The notes beneath the pieces were generated by a model. It made no database searches. It saw nothing but the letters and a program-made list of their open reading frames with translations, and had not been told where the DNA came from. From the NCBI GenBank assembly GCA_029264655.1, contig JARHZY010000163.1:1-40786 (forward strand): DNA of 40,786 nt, given 5' to 3'. This document shows positions 1-9,549 of the stretch, one piece after another. The position numbers were made by a program, and so were the translations under genes. The stretch comes from Helicobacter sp. (GTDB taxonomy: Bacteria; Campylobacterota; Campylobacteria; Campylobacterales; Helicobacteraceae). The first letter of the stretch is position 1. Every line of letters starts with the position of its first letter.

Positions 1-1
1 C

Positions 2-607
2 ACAAGTATTGGCACAATGCTTGGGGATTCAGGTGAGGTTGCAAAACAGCTTGGGCATAATGCTGACCAATTATTTAGCATGGTGCAAAATCTAATTGCA
101 ACTTCACAATCTCAAGTTACATCATTACAAGAAAATACAAAATCAGTAGAGCATATTAATAATTCAATGCAACATATTGAAGACTCTATGGGAGAACTAA
201 CAAGAGAAGCCGATGAGATTAAATCAGTTATAAATATTATTAAGGATATTGCTGACCAGACAAACTTACTCGCCTTAAATGCCGCTATTGAAGCAGCAAG
301 GGCAGGAGAGCATGGTAGAGGTTTTGCAGTCGTTGCTGATGAGGTAAGAAACTTAGCAGAGCGTACAAATAAATCTCTAGGTGAAATTGAACAAAATGCA
401 AATGCACTGATAAATTCAGTGAATGATATGTCGCAATCTATTAAAGAGCAAACACGAAGTATTGCCCACATTAGCGATATTACAAATCAATTAGAATCTA
501 TTACACAAGAAAATGCAGCAATTGCAAGTCAAACTGATGCAGTTGCTCAAAATATGCAAAACATAGTGCAAAATATTGTAGAAGATTCTAAAAAACATAA
601 ATTTTAA
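2..607 (+). CDS. Methyl-accepting chemotaxis protein, C-terminal part (5' end outside window)
   Basis: This is the cytoplasmic signalling end of a chemoreceptor, which controls the CheA kinase through CheW. The reading frame is open from the first bases, so the sensor, membrane segments and HAMP region lie outside the window. The first ATG at 17 is internal. The highly conserved hairpin tip is clear: IADQTNLLALNAAIEAARAG followed by GRGFAVVADEVRNLAE. Long heptad helices flank it on both sides. The protein ends in a basic SKKHKF tail with no CheR/CheB-binding pentapeptide. A hairpin terminator follows the stop. The family is certain; the ligand cannot be told from this fragment. Confidence 0.95.
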   Translation, partial: TSIGTMLGDSGEVAKQLGHNADQLFSMVQNLIATSQSQVTSLQENTKSVEHINNSMQHIEDSMGELTREADEIKSVINIIKDIADQTNLLALNAAIEAARAGEHGRGFAVVADEVRNLAERTNKSLGEIEQNANALINSVNDMSQSIKEQTRSIAHISDITNQLESITQENAAIASQTDAVAQNMQNIVQNIVEDSKKHKF

Positions 608-624
608 TATCATTACATAAAGAA

Positions 625-656
625 AAAGCACAATAACGCTTTGTTTATTGTGCTTT
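625..656 (+). terminator. Hairpin terminator after the chemoreceptor gene
   Basis: A perfect 12-bp stem has arms AAAGCACAATAA (625-636) and TTATTGTGCTTT (645-656) with an 8-nt loop, 18 nt after the stop codon. The tail after the stem is not a clean T run, so termination strength is uncertain. Confidence 0.65.
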
Positions 657-780
657 ATAGCATTGTTTGTAAAAGATATAAACCTACCAATAAAACACCA
701 CAAAGAATTTGAAAAACTAAAAAAGAAATCAAAAGTAATCCTGCTATGCTTCATAAAGAATACTATAAGGAGAGAAAATA

Positions 781-1344
781 ATGAAATATTATAAAATGAT
801 GTATAACTATAATCATAATGATGTGGATAATTGGTGCTCTTGTGATCTCGTAGATATAAAAAATAATGATGAATATGCACTTTTAGAATCTAAACCTATT
901 ACAAATTGGCAAACACCTACATTTGAAATCGATAAAGATGAAGGAAACATGCTAACTGATCTTATACACAATGACTATGGTTGGCGTATAGTCTCTCCTA
1001 AATTTATGAATTTAATGCAAGATTTAATTAAAGATTGTGTGCAATATTTGGATGTAGAAATTAAAAGTCAGGAAATAAATTATTATGATTGTAAAGTTAT
1101 GCATGTAACAAAATCACTTGAGGCTTTAGATTATGAACATTCTGTATATACTTATATGGGTGATAATGATGAATATTTAAGTATTACTAAAGCTGCTTTA
1201 AGAAAATCAAAACTTGATGGAAGTCATATATTTAGAATTAAAGATGATGAAATACCTGTTTTTGTATCTAGTGAATTTAAAAAAAGAGTGAGAGAAAACA
1301 ATTTATTAGGATTTAGTTTTAGTGAAGTGTATGCGTATGTATAA
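781..1344 (+). CDS. DUF1629 / Imm11-like protein, possible orphan immunity protein
   Basis: This 187-residue soluble protein has no signal peptide or membrane segment. Its layout fits the DUF1629 (Imm11) family: a GWRIVSPKFMNLMQ-like segment near residues 67-80, then a central beta region (YYDCKVMHVTKSLEALD), then SKLDGSHIFRIKDDEIPVFVSS... leading to a C-terminal LLGFSFSEV. Members of that family are proposed immunity proteins of contact-dependent or polymorphic toxin systems. No toxin, effector or secretion gene lies beside it; the neighbours are a chemoreceptor and a DUF815 ATPase. An AAGGAGA ribosome site precedes the ATG. The family call is from remembered motif layout, not a search, and the immunity role is inferred from the family only. 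Confidence 0.55.
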   Translation: MKYYKMMYNYNHNDVDNWCSCDLVDIKNNDEYALLESKPITNWQTPTFEIDKDEGNMLTDLIHNDYGWRIVSPKFMNLMQDLIKDCVQYLDVEIKSQEINYYDCKVMHVTKSLEALDYEHSVYTYMGDNDEYLSITKAALRKSKLDGSHIFRIKDDEIPVFVSSEFKKRVRENNLLGFSFSEVYAYV

Positions 1345-1450
1345 GAAAGAATAAGTATAGCTATTTATAAATCTCAAAAATGAAACTTAGAGGATAAAAT
1401 AGTTTATATAGAATATTGCTATTGTATTACTAGGAATAAGGAGGTATCTT

Positions 1451-2317
1451 ATGTATGATTTTAAGACATTATTACATATATTTATGGCAGTGGATTGGCA
1501 GATAAATAAAGCTGCTATATTGCGTTATACACATGGATTTTGTTATTTTCATGCAATGCAGTCTTTACCCGATATAAAAGCACAAGGACTTTTTGGCGTG
1601 CAAGAACATTATGAAATCTTGGCAACAAATACATACAATTTTTGCGAACATAAGCATGCTACAAATGCACTTTTATGGGGTGCAAGAGGTTGTGGCAAAA
1701 GCTCTATTGTTAAAGCTGTATGCTCTACTTACACACATTTATATCAGTCTTTACGCATTTTAGAAATTGAAAGCAAAGATATTGCGATATTGCCACTTTT
1801 ATTTGATTGCATGCGTCAGCTTGATTATGATTTTATTGTATGTTGTGATGATCTTACTTTTGCTTCTCATGAATCTATATATCATGGATTAAAAAGTGTG
1901 ATTGATGGTTCTATAGAACAACAAGCAACAAATATTATAATCTATGCTACTTCCAATCTCCGCCATCTTATGCCAGAATATACAGATGCACATATACTAC
2001 ATACGCAAGATTCTATACATGAAACCCTTGCATTAAGCGATAGATTCCCCTTAAAGATTGGTTTTTATGATAATGGGCAAAAAGAGTATTTGCAAGTTTT
2101 AGATTATATTATACAGCAAGAAAATAATCCATTATCACCAGAGATATGCAAATATGTAATGCAGGCAATTCAGCAAGATTCACTGAATTTTGCCACAAAA
2201 ATTGGCAATAGAAATCCACGCACAGCAAAAAACTATTATATGATTCACCATGCTAAAATTATGCAGCTTATAGCAGCATACAAAGAGGAAACAAAACATA
2301 CTCTAGATTCTATATAG
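1451..2317 (+). CDS. DUF815 family AAA+ ATPase
   Basis: This predicted cytoplasmic P-loop ATPase belongs to the DUF815 family, whose cellular role is not established. A Walker A motif GARGCGKS lies at residues 77-84 and a Walker B FIVCCDD at about 128-134. Sensor 1 is the Asn of YATSN near 169, and an LSDRFP segment near 195-200 gives a possible arginine finger. The sequence around the motifs (NALLWGARG, TSNLRHLMPE) is typical of DUF815. The 288-residue length is usual. A very strong Shine-Dalgarno AAGGAGGT sits just before the ATG. pgeF starts 31 bases after the stop on the same strand, so the two are probably co-transcribed. Confidence 0.85.
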   Translation: MYDFKTLLHIFMAVDWQINKAAILRYTHGFCYFHAMQSLPDIKAQGLFGVQEHYEILATNTYNFCEHKHATNALLWGARGCGKSSIVKAVCSTYTHLYQSLRILEIESKDIAILPLLFDCMRQLDYDFIVCCDDLTFASHESIYHGLKSVIDGSIEQQATNIIIYATSNLRHLMPEYTDAHILHTQDSIHETLALSDRFPLKIGFYDNGQKEYLQVLDYIIQQENNPLSPEICKYVMQAIQQDSLNFATKIGNRNPRTAKNYYMIHHAKIMQLIAAYKEETKHTLDSI

Positions 2318-2348
2318 AATCTGATATTATATTTGCAAGGAAATTATT

Positions 2349-3206
2349 ATGCATATGCCATTTTTTACAAGCAAAGAAAGTCGATTATTCCGTGATAGCC
2401 CACTACATTTTGTGCTAACAAATCGCTATCATGGCATAAGCTTACCTCCATACCAAAGCCTTAATTTAGCTTATCATGTTGATGATATACCTACATATGT
2501 AACACACAATAGGAATTATATTATGCAACAATACTATAATAATAAAACATTGCTTTACCTTGACCAAATCCATTCTACCACAATTTTTACAACATATGCA
2601 TATAGTAAAACAAATATAGATTCAATACCACATATATATAATATGGGGCATACAAAACCACAACAAAGTTATAATATACACGCCCATAAGCATGCACAAT
2701 ACCACGAAATGCTTGTAGGTAAAGGTGATGGTATTATTTGCAACACACCGCATTTTACCCTTATGAGTATGGTTGCAGACTGCAATCCGATTTTAGTATA
2801 TGCCCCATCACATAATGTATTTGCATTGCTGCATGCTGGTAGGCTTGGAGTATGCCATAAGATTCTCACACATGCCATTATGTTGCTTATAAAGCATTAT
2901 GCAGTAGATATACATGATATACTTATATTTATTGGGGCTTCTATACGCAAATGTTGTTATGCTATTGGGAGTGATTTAGCAATGCAAATAGCAAACAAAC
3001 ATGGCAAGCAATATATTATAAAAGTATCTGATACTTATAAACTTGATATGCTCGGGCTTTTATATAGTGAATTAATGGCACTTGGTATTACACCATCACA
3101 AGTAGAAACACATCCAAGTTGCACATGCTGTGATAGCACATATTTTTCTTATCGCCGTGAAGCAACAACAGGACGTTTTGGGCTTTTTGCAAGTCTTATG
3201 CATTAG
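2349..3206 (+). CDS. pgeF: Peptidoglycan editing factor PgeF (YfiH/laccase-domain family)
   Basis: This multicopper-oxidase-like protein of the YfiH family was formerly called polyphenol oxidase. In E. coli, PgeF removes wrongly incorporated residues from peptidoglycan precursors; other members show purine nucleoside hydrolase or phosphorylase activity. Family landmarks are in order: LDQIHSTT near residue 75, VADCNPILVYAP near 140, HAGRLGV near 160 (the HAGWRG position), RKCCYAIGSDLA near 200 and the C-terminal HPSCTCCDS..YFSYRRE..TGRFG. The conserved Cys and His ligands are present. The 285-residue length is usual. An AAGGA ribosome site precedes the ATG, and the gene follows the DUF815 ATPase closely. 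The exact substrate in this organism is unknown. Confidence 0.88.
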   Translation: MHMPFFTSKESRLFRDSPLHFVLTNRYHGISLPPYQSLNLAYHVDDIPTYVTHNRNYIMQQYYNNKTLLYLDQIHSTTIFTTYAYSKTNIDSIPHIYNMGHTKPQQSYNIHAHKHAQYHEMLVGKGDGIICNTPHFTLMSMVADCNPILVYAPSHNVFALLHAGRLGVCHKILTHAIMLLIKHYAVDIHDILIFIGASIRKCCYAIGSDLAMQIANKHGKQYIIKVSDTYKLDMLGLLYSELMALGITPSQVETHPSCTCCDSTYFSYRREATTGRFGLFASLMH

Positions 3207-3545
3207 ATACAAATTATATCTACATGTTAATATATAAAATGGCAAGCACACAAAATAATTATATATTATTTTTTCAATGCCAAACACTCTCTAATGCACT
3301 ATAATTTTCTAAGACACTTATCTGTCGTGCAATATATAAAGTTTCTTATGTTATCTACAGGCACATATAGCAAGAAATTGCCAATAGTCCCTAACACCAT
3401 CAAATATAATATGCTACTTCAAAATTATTAGAATTAATAAATCCTATTGCCTACCTTAGAATCATTGCATTAACTAATACCTTACTAGCTATCCTATATA
3501 TAAAACTCCATATAAGGCAAAATCCCATGCAACAAAAAGTATAAA
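3207..3545. other. Intergenic, no gene seen
   Basis: This AT-rich gap lies between pgeF (+) and the split nuclease (-), which are convergent. Apart from the candidate terminator at 3252-3274, I see no open frame with a ribosome site and no recognisable RNA gene. The ORFs crossing it are antisense tails of pgeF. Confidence 0.5.
3252..3274 (+). terminator. Candidate AT-only terminator after pgeF
   Basis: An AAAATAAT / ATTATTTT stem (3252-3259 and 3265-3272) with a 5-nt loop runs into a T stretch, 45 nt after the pgeF stop. The stem has no G or C, so it is weak evidence in such AT-rich DNA. Confidence 0.35.
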
Positions 3546-4588
3546 CTATTTTCTACTCTCAAAGGATTTAATAATATTGTCTTTTAGATTATAAATATCT
3601 TCTAGCTTGCTTATGCTTTCACTTTGCCCATCAGGAAAACTTACACTTTTCTTTGATGAGTTAAAATATAATCTGCAAATCCATTTTGTAACCTTATTTT
3701 GATACAAGATTCCAAAATAACTTAATGTATCTTTATAGGATATATCATCAAGATTAGCCCCTGCATTTGCCAATATTGACTTGACAATATAGAATCCTTG
3801 CAATTCTTCTTCTGTTGTAATGATTTCTTTGCTATCATCAATATATTCTTCATTTTCATCATCATTAATACTTTGCAAGTTGTTTTTAATATTTGTTATT
3901 TTATCATAAGCAAGATCATTTATAATTTCTTTAAAAGATTTTTTGATGTGTGTTTTGAATTCCTCTAAAACGGCATTTGTCATTCTTTTATTAGTGATTT
4001 GCTTTGCAAAAAAACTTGTAAATTCATCGCTAGGGTTTTCAATTTCACTTTTAAAAATCTCTTGTATGTTGCGGTAGCATTTTTTCTCCATTGCAACGCT
4101 TAAGATTTCATCTAAATTTAAATCAGAGCAAATAAAACGTTTTAAGTCTTTTAAATCTCTAGGTTTTAATTTTTCAAGATTAATAACTAAAAATGGAACT
4201 TTATCCATTAAATTTGATTGCTCAATATCAGTAAAAAACGATATTCAATACCATTTGTAAGAATAGCAAATTTAATGCTTGGGTCTGTATTAAAATATCT
4301 AACAAGTTGGTTATTATGATTATCAAGGTTTTCTGTATGGTTTTTGGCTTCGATTAAAATAAATGGTTTTGAATCTTTAAAGATTGCATAATCTACTTTT
4401 TCACCTCTTTTTGTGCCAATATCTGCAGTATATTCAGGCATAACAACCATAGGGTTAAAAACATCATAACCTAAAGCTTTTAAAAATGGCATGATAAAAG
4501 TCATTTTTGTAGCTTCTTCTGTATTAACAAGTGCTTTTCTTTCTGCGATGGTTTCACAAATTGCGTTAATTTGGTTTTCAAAACTCAT
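3546..4588 (-). pseudogene. HsdR N-terminal-domain nuclease, split by a frameshift
   Basis: Two adjacent frames (4588-4208, 126 aa; 4208-3546, 220 aa) together make one protein of about 347 residues. It resembles stand-alone proteins carrying the type I restriction HsdR N-terminal domain. The first part holds the PD-(D/E)XK core: GEKVDYAIF supplies the Asp and FILIEAKN supplies the E-x-K. The second part continues the family sequence (MDKVPFLVINLEKLKPRDLK) and ends in a helical C-terminal region. The break is in an A6 run at 4233-4238 (T6 on the coding strand). One extra base would join EYRF to FTDIEQSNLMDKV, giving a natural continuation. The first stop overlaps the second ATG (TAATG), so coupled translation of two pieces is possible. 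No hsdM or hsdS is nearby. It could be a true pseudogene, a phase-off allele or an assembly error. Confidence 0.75.
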
Positions 4589-4808
4589 GGTATATCCCCA
4601 ATAATAAAAATGCCTATACCATAAAATATGAGTTTATACAATACCACACAATGTTTATATGCCAGCACTCATTTTATCTACTCTTAAAGTATTGGGTTAT
4701 ATAAATATATTTTTTAATATAAATTAAGATAGTTTGTTAAAGCAATAAATATAATTTCTTATTTTATATACTTTGATAATGCAATAAAAATTCCATGCAT
4801 TCACTATA

Positions 4809-6806
4809 TTATGATGCACTATCTTTGGTATTTTCAATAGCATTTTCTAGAATCTTTGTGCCAATTTTGAGTGTTTGACGCAAATCCATAATATCTCGAA
4901 TCCTATTACGCACAATCTTTTCATTTTTCTTTGTTTCTTGCAAAAGCTGGTTTGGGATAGAATCAAAATGAGTATGTGCTGCTGGCAAGGAACAAAAGAT
5001 TTGCTCAATTACTTGGGGTAAAATCTCTAAAATGCAATCTTGCAAAAATACTCTATCAATAGGTGCTAAATCCACTCTTTTTGCTTGTTTAACAAGGGCT
5101 TTGTTAGCATGGAATTTTTGCTCTATGCGTAAAATCACGCACTCAAGTAACATTGTTTTGGTAGCTTGCACCCATACACTTAAAGTTGTGATGTTTGTAT
5201 GTGCTTGCATTACAAAATCATTCATAATATTATTATGTTGCTTTGTAAAATTATGAAAAACTCCAAGCTGAAATTCTTCAAGATTAATATAGCAATCCAT
5301 ACTAATATAGGCTGGTTTTTTTTGCAATATAAGACGATGTCCTTGTGCTATCCAATCATGTAATACTTGTCCAAATGTCTGCATCATATCTTGCACACTT
5401 TGTGCTATATATGAATCAAGACGCGTAAGCTTTGTAAGTAAGCTTTTATTTTTACGCACTAAAAGACTTTTAGAATCTTCTATTTCTTTTAGTAGTTCTT
5501 TATGGTGGAGTTGAAAACTTTCATAAACAATGCGGCGGTTTGTAATTAAGTCAAAAAATTTAGGTTGATTGGGACGCGTTTTTATTTTGATAATTTCAAT
5601 ATTATCAAGCACACTTTCTACAATGCTATCAAAATATTTTTTTAATCCTTTTGAAATAGTAACAAATATTTCACGATTATATTCAGCAATAAGTTGCTTT
5701 GTCTTTGCAATCAATGTTTCATTTGCTTTATGATACATTAAATCAAGTTTTTTGTAATGCTCAAAAATAATTTTATAATGTTTATCTATATTTTTATTCT
5801 TTTCAAACGCATTTTTAAGGATTGTAACACCCCGCTTTGATTTGGCGATTTGCAAAGCAGTTTGCAAACTATCTGCAATATCTTGCATAATTGTGTTTTG
5901 CAATGTAGCTTGTTTTGTCGTATCTTTTTGGGCATAATAAGATTCTATAAGTGCTTTTGTTTGGTCAAGTGAGGTTATAATGCTCTCCATAGGACGTGCT
6001 TTGTTTGTTAGCTGTTGTTTATATAATGTGCCAATAATTTTACACAAGGCAAACTTCTCTTCAAGCCTATAAGCTTCGAGAAGATTTCCAAGATGCATAT
6101 CATAGAGTGCATGGAGATTAAATTGGGAATCAAGCTGTTTGCGTTGGGTTGATATTTGCTCTAATACCTCATGATCCTCTTTTTCTTTATCATCATAACA
6201 AAGTATAGCAATGGTTGGTTTCTTTTTTATAATCTTTAAAAGCTCTTCTTTTTTTAATTTTTTTGGTTTGTTAAGCAACCATATTATACAATCAGAATCT
6301 TTAAGCACATTTAATGTTTTTTTATCGCTAAAATCATTTTCTTTTACAATCATACATTCTTGTAATAATGGCGATGGAGTAAATATTTCAAAATACTCAA
6401 TTTCTTCTAAATGGCTTGATGTGCAATCAAGTGTATGCAAACTGATATTTGCACTTCCATTTTTATAGTGTGCTTTAGTAAAAAAATAAGGGGCAAAATG
6501 AATGACAAACTTCTTTTGTGCAAGTCCATTATGCAGGGGTATAAGAGAATCTTTAAAAAGCACATTAAGCAAAGTAATCATAGAGAGATGGCAATCTCCT
6601 ATGAGTTGCACGCATAATGGATTTTTATAATATCCGCGTAGCTGCTTATAATATTGTTTTATTTCTAGGGTTGGGTGTAGCTTTGGTGTATTGATAATTT
6701 TTTCGGCTTGCTTAATCTCTTGTAAGATATCACCCGTGTTTTCTTTGCTTAAATTTTTATAATACAAATCATCATATTCTTGTATAAATTGTGTTAATAG
6801 ATTCAT
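4809..6806 (-). CDS. Dynamin-like protein, DLP2-type partner with degenerate GTPase motifs
   Basis: This 665-residue protein is the second gene of a dynamin-like pair; its start overlaps the stop of the first by 4 bases (ATGA). Position, size and alpha-helical make-up match C. jejuni DLP2 (Cj0412), which with DLP1 forms a membrane-tethering complex. The N-terminal layout is that of a dynamin G domain (VQLIG...LLNVLFKDSLIPL), but the nucleotide-binding residues are gone. The P-loop position reads GDCHLSMIT (70-78), where GxxxxGKST is expected. The DxPG position reads FTPS (142-145). The N/TKxD position reads CYDD (203-206). The rest is long amphipathic helices up to a C-terminal basic helix. 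It is probably a structural pseudo-GTPase. The family call rests on context and layout rather than a search. Confidence 0.7.
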   Translation of the reverse strand: MNLLTQFIQEYDDLYYKNLSKENTGDILQEIKQAEKIINTPKLHPTLEIKQYYKQLRGYYKNPLCVQLIGDCHLSMITLLNVLFKDSLIPLHNGLAQKKFVIHFAPYFFTKAHYKNGSANISLHTLDCTSSHLEEIEYFEIFTPSPLLQECMIVKENDFSDKKTLNVLKDSDCIIWLLNKPKKLKKEELLKIIKKKPTIAILCYDDKEKEDHEVLEQISTQRKQLDSQFNLHALYDMHLGNLLEAYRLEEKFALCKIIGTLYKQQLTNKARPMESIITSLDQTKALIESYYAQKDTTKQATLQNTIMQDIADSLQTALQIAKSKRGVTILKNAFEKNKNIDKHYKIIFEHYKKLDLMYHKANETLIAKTKQLIAEYNREIFVTISKGLKKYFDSIVESVLDNIEIIKIKTRPNQPKFFDLITNRRIVYESFQLHHKELLKEIEDSKSLLVRKNKSLLTKLTRLDSYIAQSVQDMMQTFGQVLHDWIAQGHRLILQKKPAYISMDCYINLEEFQLGVFHNFTKQHNNIMNDFVMQAHTNITTLSVWVQATKTMLLECVILRIEQKFHANKALVKQAKRVDLAPIDRVFLQDCILEILPQVIEQIFCSLPAAHTHFDSIPNQLLQETKKNEKIVRNRIRDIMDLRQTLKIGTKILENAIENTKDSAS

Positions 6807-9130
6807 TGTTGTCCCCCATGCACAAGCATTGTAATTAATGTATCAAATTCTTCTATTGCATAACTTTTAGAATCATTAAAATATTCAATAAAACAAGATT
6901 CCAAAATATATTCAAGTTGTTGCAATTGCGTGTGGAAAAGATTTATTTTGTTATGAAAAAGTGTATTAATATTACGCTCTAAAAGTAAAAAATAATAATC
7001 AAAACTTTCTTTTAATGGCACAATAACAGAATCTTCTTGTATCTCTGTTTTTTTAATGGTGTTAGGCAATAAAATATCAAGCCGATAGGAAAGATGCTCA
7101 ACTACAATTGTGTTGCTATCACCAAAAAAATCTGTTTGGATATTAGTCTTATATTGCATAAAAATAAGCTCCAAAATTTTTTTATGCTGTTTGGTTGTTG
7201 CAAAGTTTGCAAGCGATTGTGTATTGTTTGGTTGCAACAAAGTTGTAATCTCATGGATCTCGCGTATAGCAAAAAAATGTTTATGTAATATTTGGGCAAG
7301 CTCACGCAGTCCAACAATAAGACTTTGTATCATAGAAGTTTTTAATTTTTGCATATCAATATTGCCACGTTTTTTTGTTTCATAATTGAGTGCTTGTATA
7401 AATTGGGCATAGAGATTATCGCGTAAATTTGTGAAAGCATCATAAAATGAATAGTATTGTGCTGGAAGTTTTTTTAATATTGCTTGCGATAAAGCTTTGA
7501 TATGATTAATTTGCAAACGTACTGCATCTTGGTTGCTAGTTGTATTAGAATCTGTTTGTATTGATTCTGGTGCGATATGGCAAAGCGTCAATATATTTTC
7601 TAACAAGCTTATATTAAAATGCTTTAATGGTTTGCCAAAAACATGTGTAAAAAGTGTGGATTCTAATTCTAAAATACCACTTGTTGCTATATCAAAGCCA
7701 CTTTCAGATGTGCTAGAACCATGGCATCTAATTGCATGGGTAACACCAGCAGTAATAAAATGGAAAGTAAGTTTTTCAAGTTTTTGTTGTTTTTCTTTTT
7801 GTTGGCATGTAAGTCGTTGTTCTATGGTAGTTTGTATTTTTTGGCAAATATTTTGTCGTTTTCTTAATGTCATATTAGCACGATCAATATGCGTTATAAT
7901 AAAATGTATATGCGATATATTAGCTTTATTAATAAGACGCAATAGCACGGCAATTATTTTATCATAAAGAAAAACTAGATTCATTTCATTGTAGCTTGCC
8001 AAATAAAGCACAATATCACTCTTTGCGGTATAATTATATACTTGTAAATGACGAAATGTTTGTGGAATGAGTGATGGTGTGTTAATAAGATGCATAAATT
8101 GCAGGATTTCATAATTTTGTGGCACTATTATATGGTCAGCGATATTGATTTTATTGTTGGGAAAGCAAGAATTATAGAGTTTCTCATACTTCATTTTCTC
8201 ATACCCATGTTTTAAACAATCATGAAAAGTTTGCTGCAATTGCTTGTAGCTATTAGCTATATTAGTAATTGGCGATTCTTGTAAGGATTGTAAATCGCCT
8301 AAGTGCATATATTCTATAGTAGCAAGTGATTTACCATAGCAATATTCAATCGGGGCTTTTGCTTCTAATGGTGTATTAGCTTCTATAGATTTTTTACCAT
8401 CATAAAGCAATGTGGCAATTAGTGTTGATTTACCTGTTTTTTGCCCACCAATCACTACTACCTTTTTTGTAAAATCCTCTTCACAAAGAAAAAGAAGTTT
8501 ATTTGCCCATGTTACTTTTTTCAGAATCTTTTTTGCTCTCACTATAGCATCAATTTGATTTTTTAAAGGCGTTTTTGCAACCGGCAAATGGATAAAAGAA
8601 GTAGCTTTAGAAGCTGCATTATTAAATGCATTTTGCACCTTTGTCAAATCTATTTGCATGGCGGTTTCAATGCATTTTTGTTCATGAAACCCAATAATTC
8701 CTTGTTCTCGCAAAGTCCTTGTATGTTTAGTAATAGCTCGTATTGCTTTAGAATCAATATGGTGTAGAATACTTGCTTGTATGCATTGTATATAATGAAT
8801 ATGATATTTTGCATGTAATGAATGAAAACGCGAGCAAAAAGCTTGGCAAAGCATTGTAAAGCTTGGAATCATCATAAATATTGCAATGTTTTGTTCATTA
8901 CATGCAAGCAATAAAGAACATGCCTCATATACACTAAACGCTTGTGTTTCTTGTGTTGTTTTTAGAGTTTGCAAAGGACTATGTAGAAGTATATAATTTG
9001 GAGATTCTTGCACATAGAGTAAATGGAAAAAAGTTTGCACTCTTTTATTTGGCTCTTGGGCTATTAATGCCAAATAATCATGTAAGATAGCAATATTTTG
9101 TGTATGTTTTTGTTTCTTTTTTGCTTTCAT
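6803..9130 (-). CDS. Dynamin-like GTPase, DLP1-type
   Basis: This 775-residue protein is the first gene of the dynamin-like pair. It has an N-terminal extension of about 215 mostly helical residues, then a G domain with an intact P-loop GGQKTGKST (228-236). A G3-like segment INTPSLIP (about 349-356) has Asn where dynamins have Asp. A G4-like THID lies at 413-416. A long helical C-terminal half follows, with hydrophobic stretches (YYFLLLERNINTLF) that could form the stalk or membrane paddle. In C. jejuni the corresponding pair acts as a heterotetramer that bridges membranes. A ribosome site AAAGGATG precedes the ATG. The gene lies downstream of atpB and the small membrane gene on the same strand, with a 110-base gap. 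Role in this organism is inferred. Confidence 0.78.
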   Translation of the reverse strand: MKAKKKQKHTQNIAILHDYLALIAQEPNKRVQTFFHLLYVQESPNYILLHSPLQTLKTTQETQAFSVYEACSLLLACNEQNIAIFMMIPSFTMLCQAFCSRFHSLHAKYHIHYIQCIQASILHHIDSKAIRAITKHTRTLREQGIIGFHEQKCIETAMQIDLTKVQNAFNNAASKATSFIHLPVAKTPLKNQIDAIVRAKKILKKVTWANKLLFLCEEDFTKKVVVIGGQKTGKSTLIATLLYDGKKSIEANTPLEAKAPIEYCYGKSLATIEYMHLGDLQSLQESPITNIANSYKQLQQTFHDCLKHGYEKMKYEKLYNSCFPNNKINIADHIIVPQNYEILQFMHLINTPSLIPQTFRHLQVYNYTAKSDIVLYLASYNEMNLVFLYDKIIAVLLRLINKANISHIHFIITHIDRANMTLRKRQNICQKIQTTIEQRLTCQQKEKQQKLEKLTFHFITAGVTHAIRCHGSSTSESGFDIATSGILELESTLFTHVFGKPLKHFNISLLENILTLCHIAPESIQTDSNTTSNQDAVRLQINHIKALSQAILKKLPAQYYSFYDAFTNLRDNLYAQFIQALNYETKKRGNIDMQKLKTSMIQSLIVGLRELAQILHKHFFAIREIHEITTLLQPNNTQSLANFATTKQHKKILELIFMQYKTNIQTDFFGDSNTIVVEHLSYRLDILLPNTIKKTEIQEDSVIVPLKESFDYYFLLLERNINTLFHNKINLFHTQLQQLEYILESCFIEYFNDSKSYAIEEFDTLITMLVHGGQQ

Positions 9131-9240
9131 AGTGTTTCATCCTTTGCTCTTTTGTCTATTATATTATGTTTATTTACATAATTGCCAAACTCTAACTTGA
9201 GTGGAAGTAACATAGGGTTATGCAAAATTAGTGAATAGAG

Positions 9241-9537
9241 TTATTCCTCCTGTTGGGCATACAATGTTTGTTGCTGTGCGATTTGCAACATTTGTTCTTG
9301 CGTTTGTAGGGTAATATTAAGTGTTTGTTCAGCAATTTTTATACGCATAATACAATAACGAACAATAGCAGTAAGAAAGATAAAAAAAGCAAAAATACAT
9401 ACAGCAAATAAAATAGCTATAAAAAAATCAGGAGTAACAAGAAAAGTAAGTGTTGCACCAAAGACTGCTACACCAAAAAGAAACCCATAAAAAAACTCCA
9501 TTACTGCTAAAAAGCGTCTCATTTCAGTTTTATGCAT
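9241..9537 (-). CDS. Small conserved-type inner-membrane protein next to atpB
   Basis: This 98-residue protein has two hydrophobic segments (about residues 10-33 and 36-60), a basic turn (RYCIMRIKIAEQ), and a Gln-rich probable coiled-coil tail ending AQQEE. It starts 12 bases after the atpB stop on the same strand, so co-transcription is likely. C. jejuni also has a small putative membrane protein gene beside atpB, but I cannot confirm homology. It is not recognisably AtpI. The ATG has a weak ribosome site, and a second ATG at residue 6 could be the true start. Confidence 0.65.
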   Translation of the reverse strand: MHKTEMRRFLAVMEFFYGFLFGVAVFGATLTFLVTPDFFIAILFAVCIFAFFIFLTAIVRYCIMRIKIAEQTLNITLQTQEQMLQIAQQQTLYAQQEE

Positions 9538-9549
9538 TTAGCACAACTT

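Noticed and set aside
4208..4588. Reading the 126-residue HsdR-domain piece as a complete small nuclease gene
   Set aside because: One added base joins it smoothly to the next frame with continuous family sequence, so a split gene explains it better.
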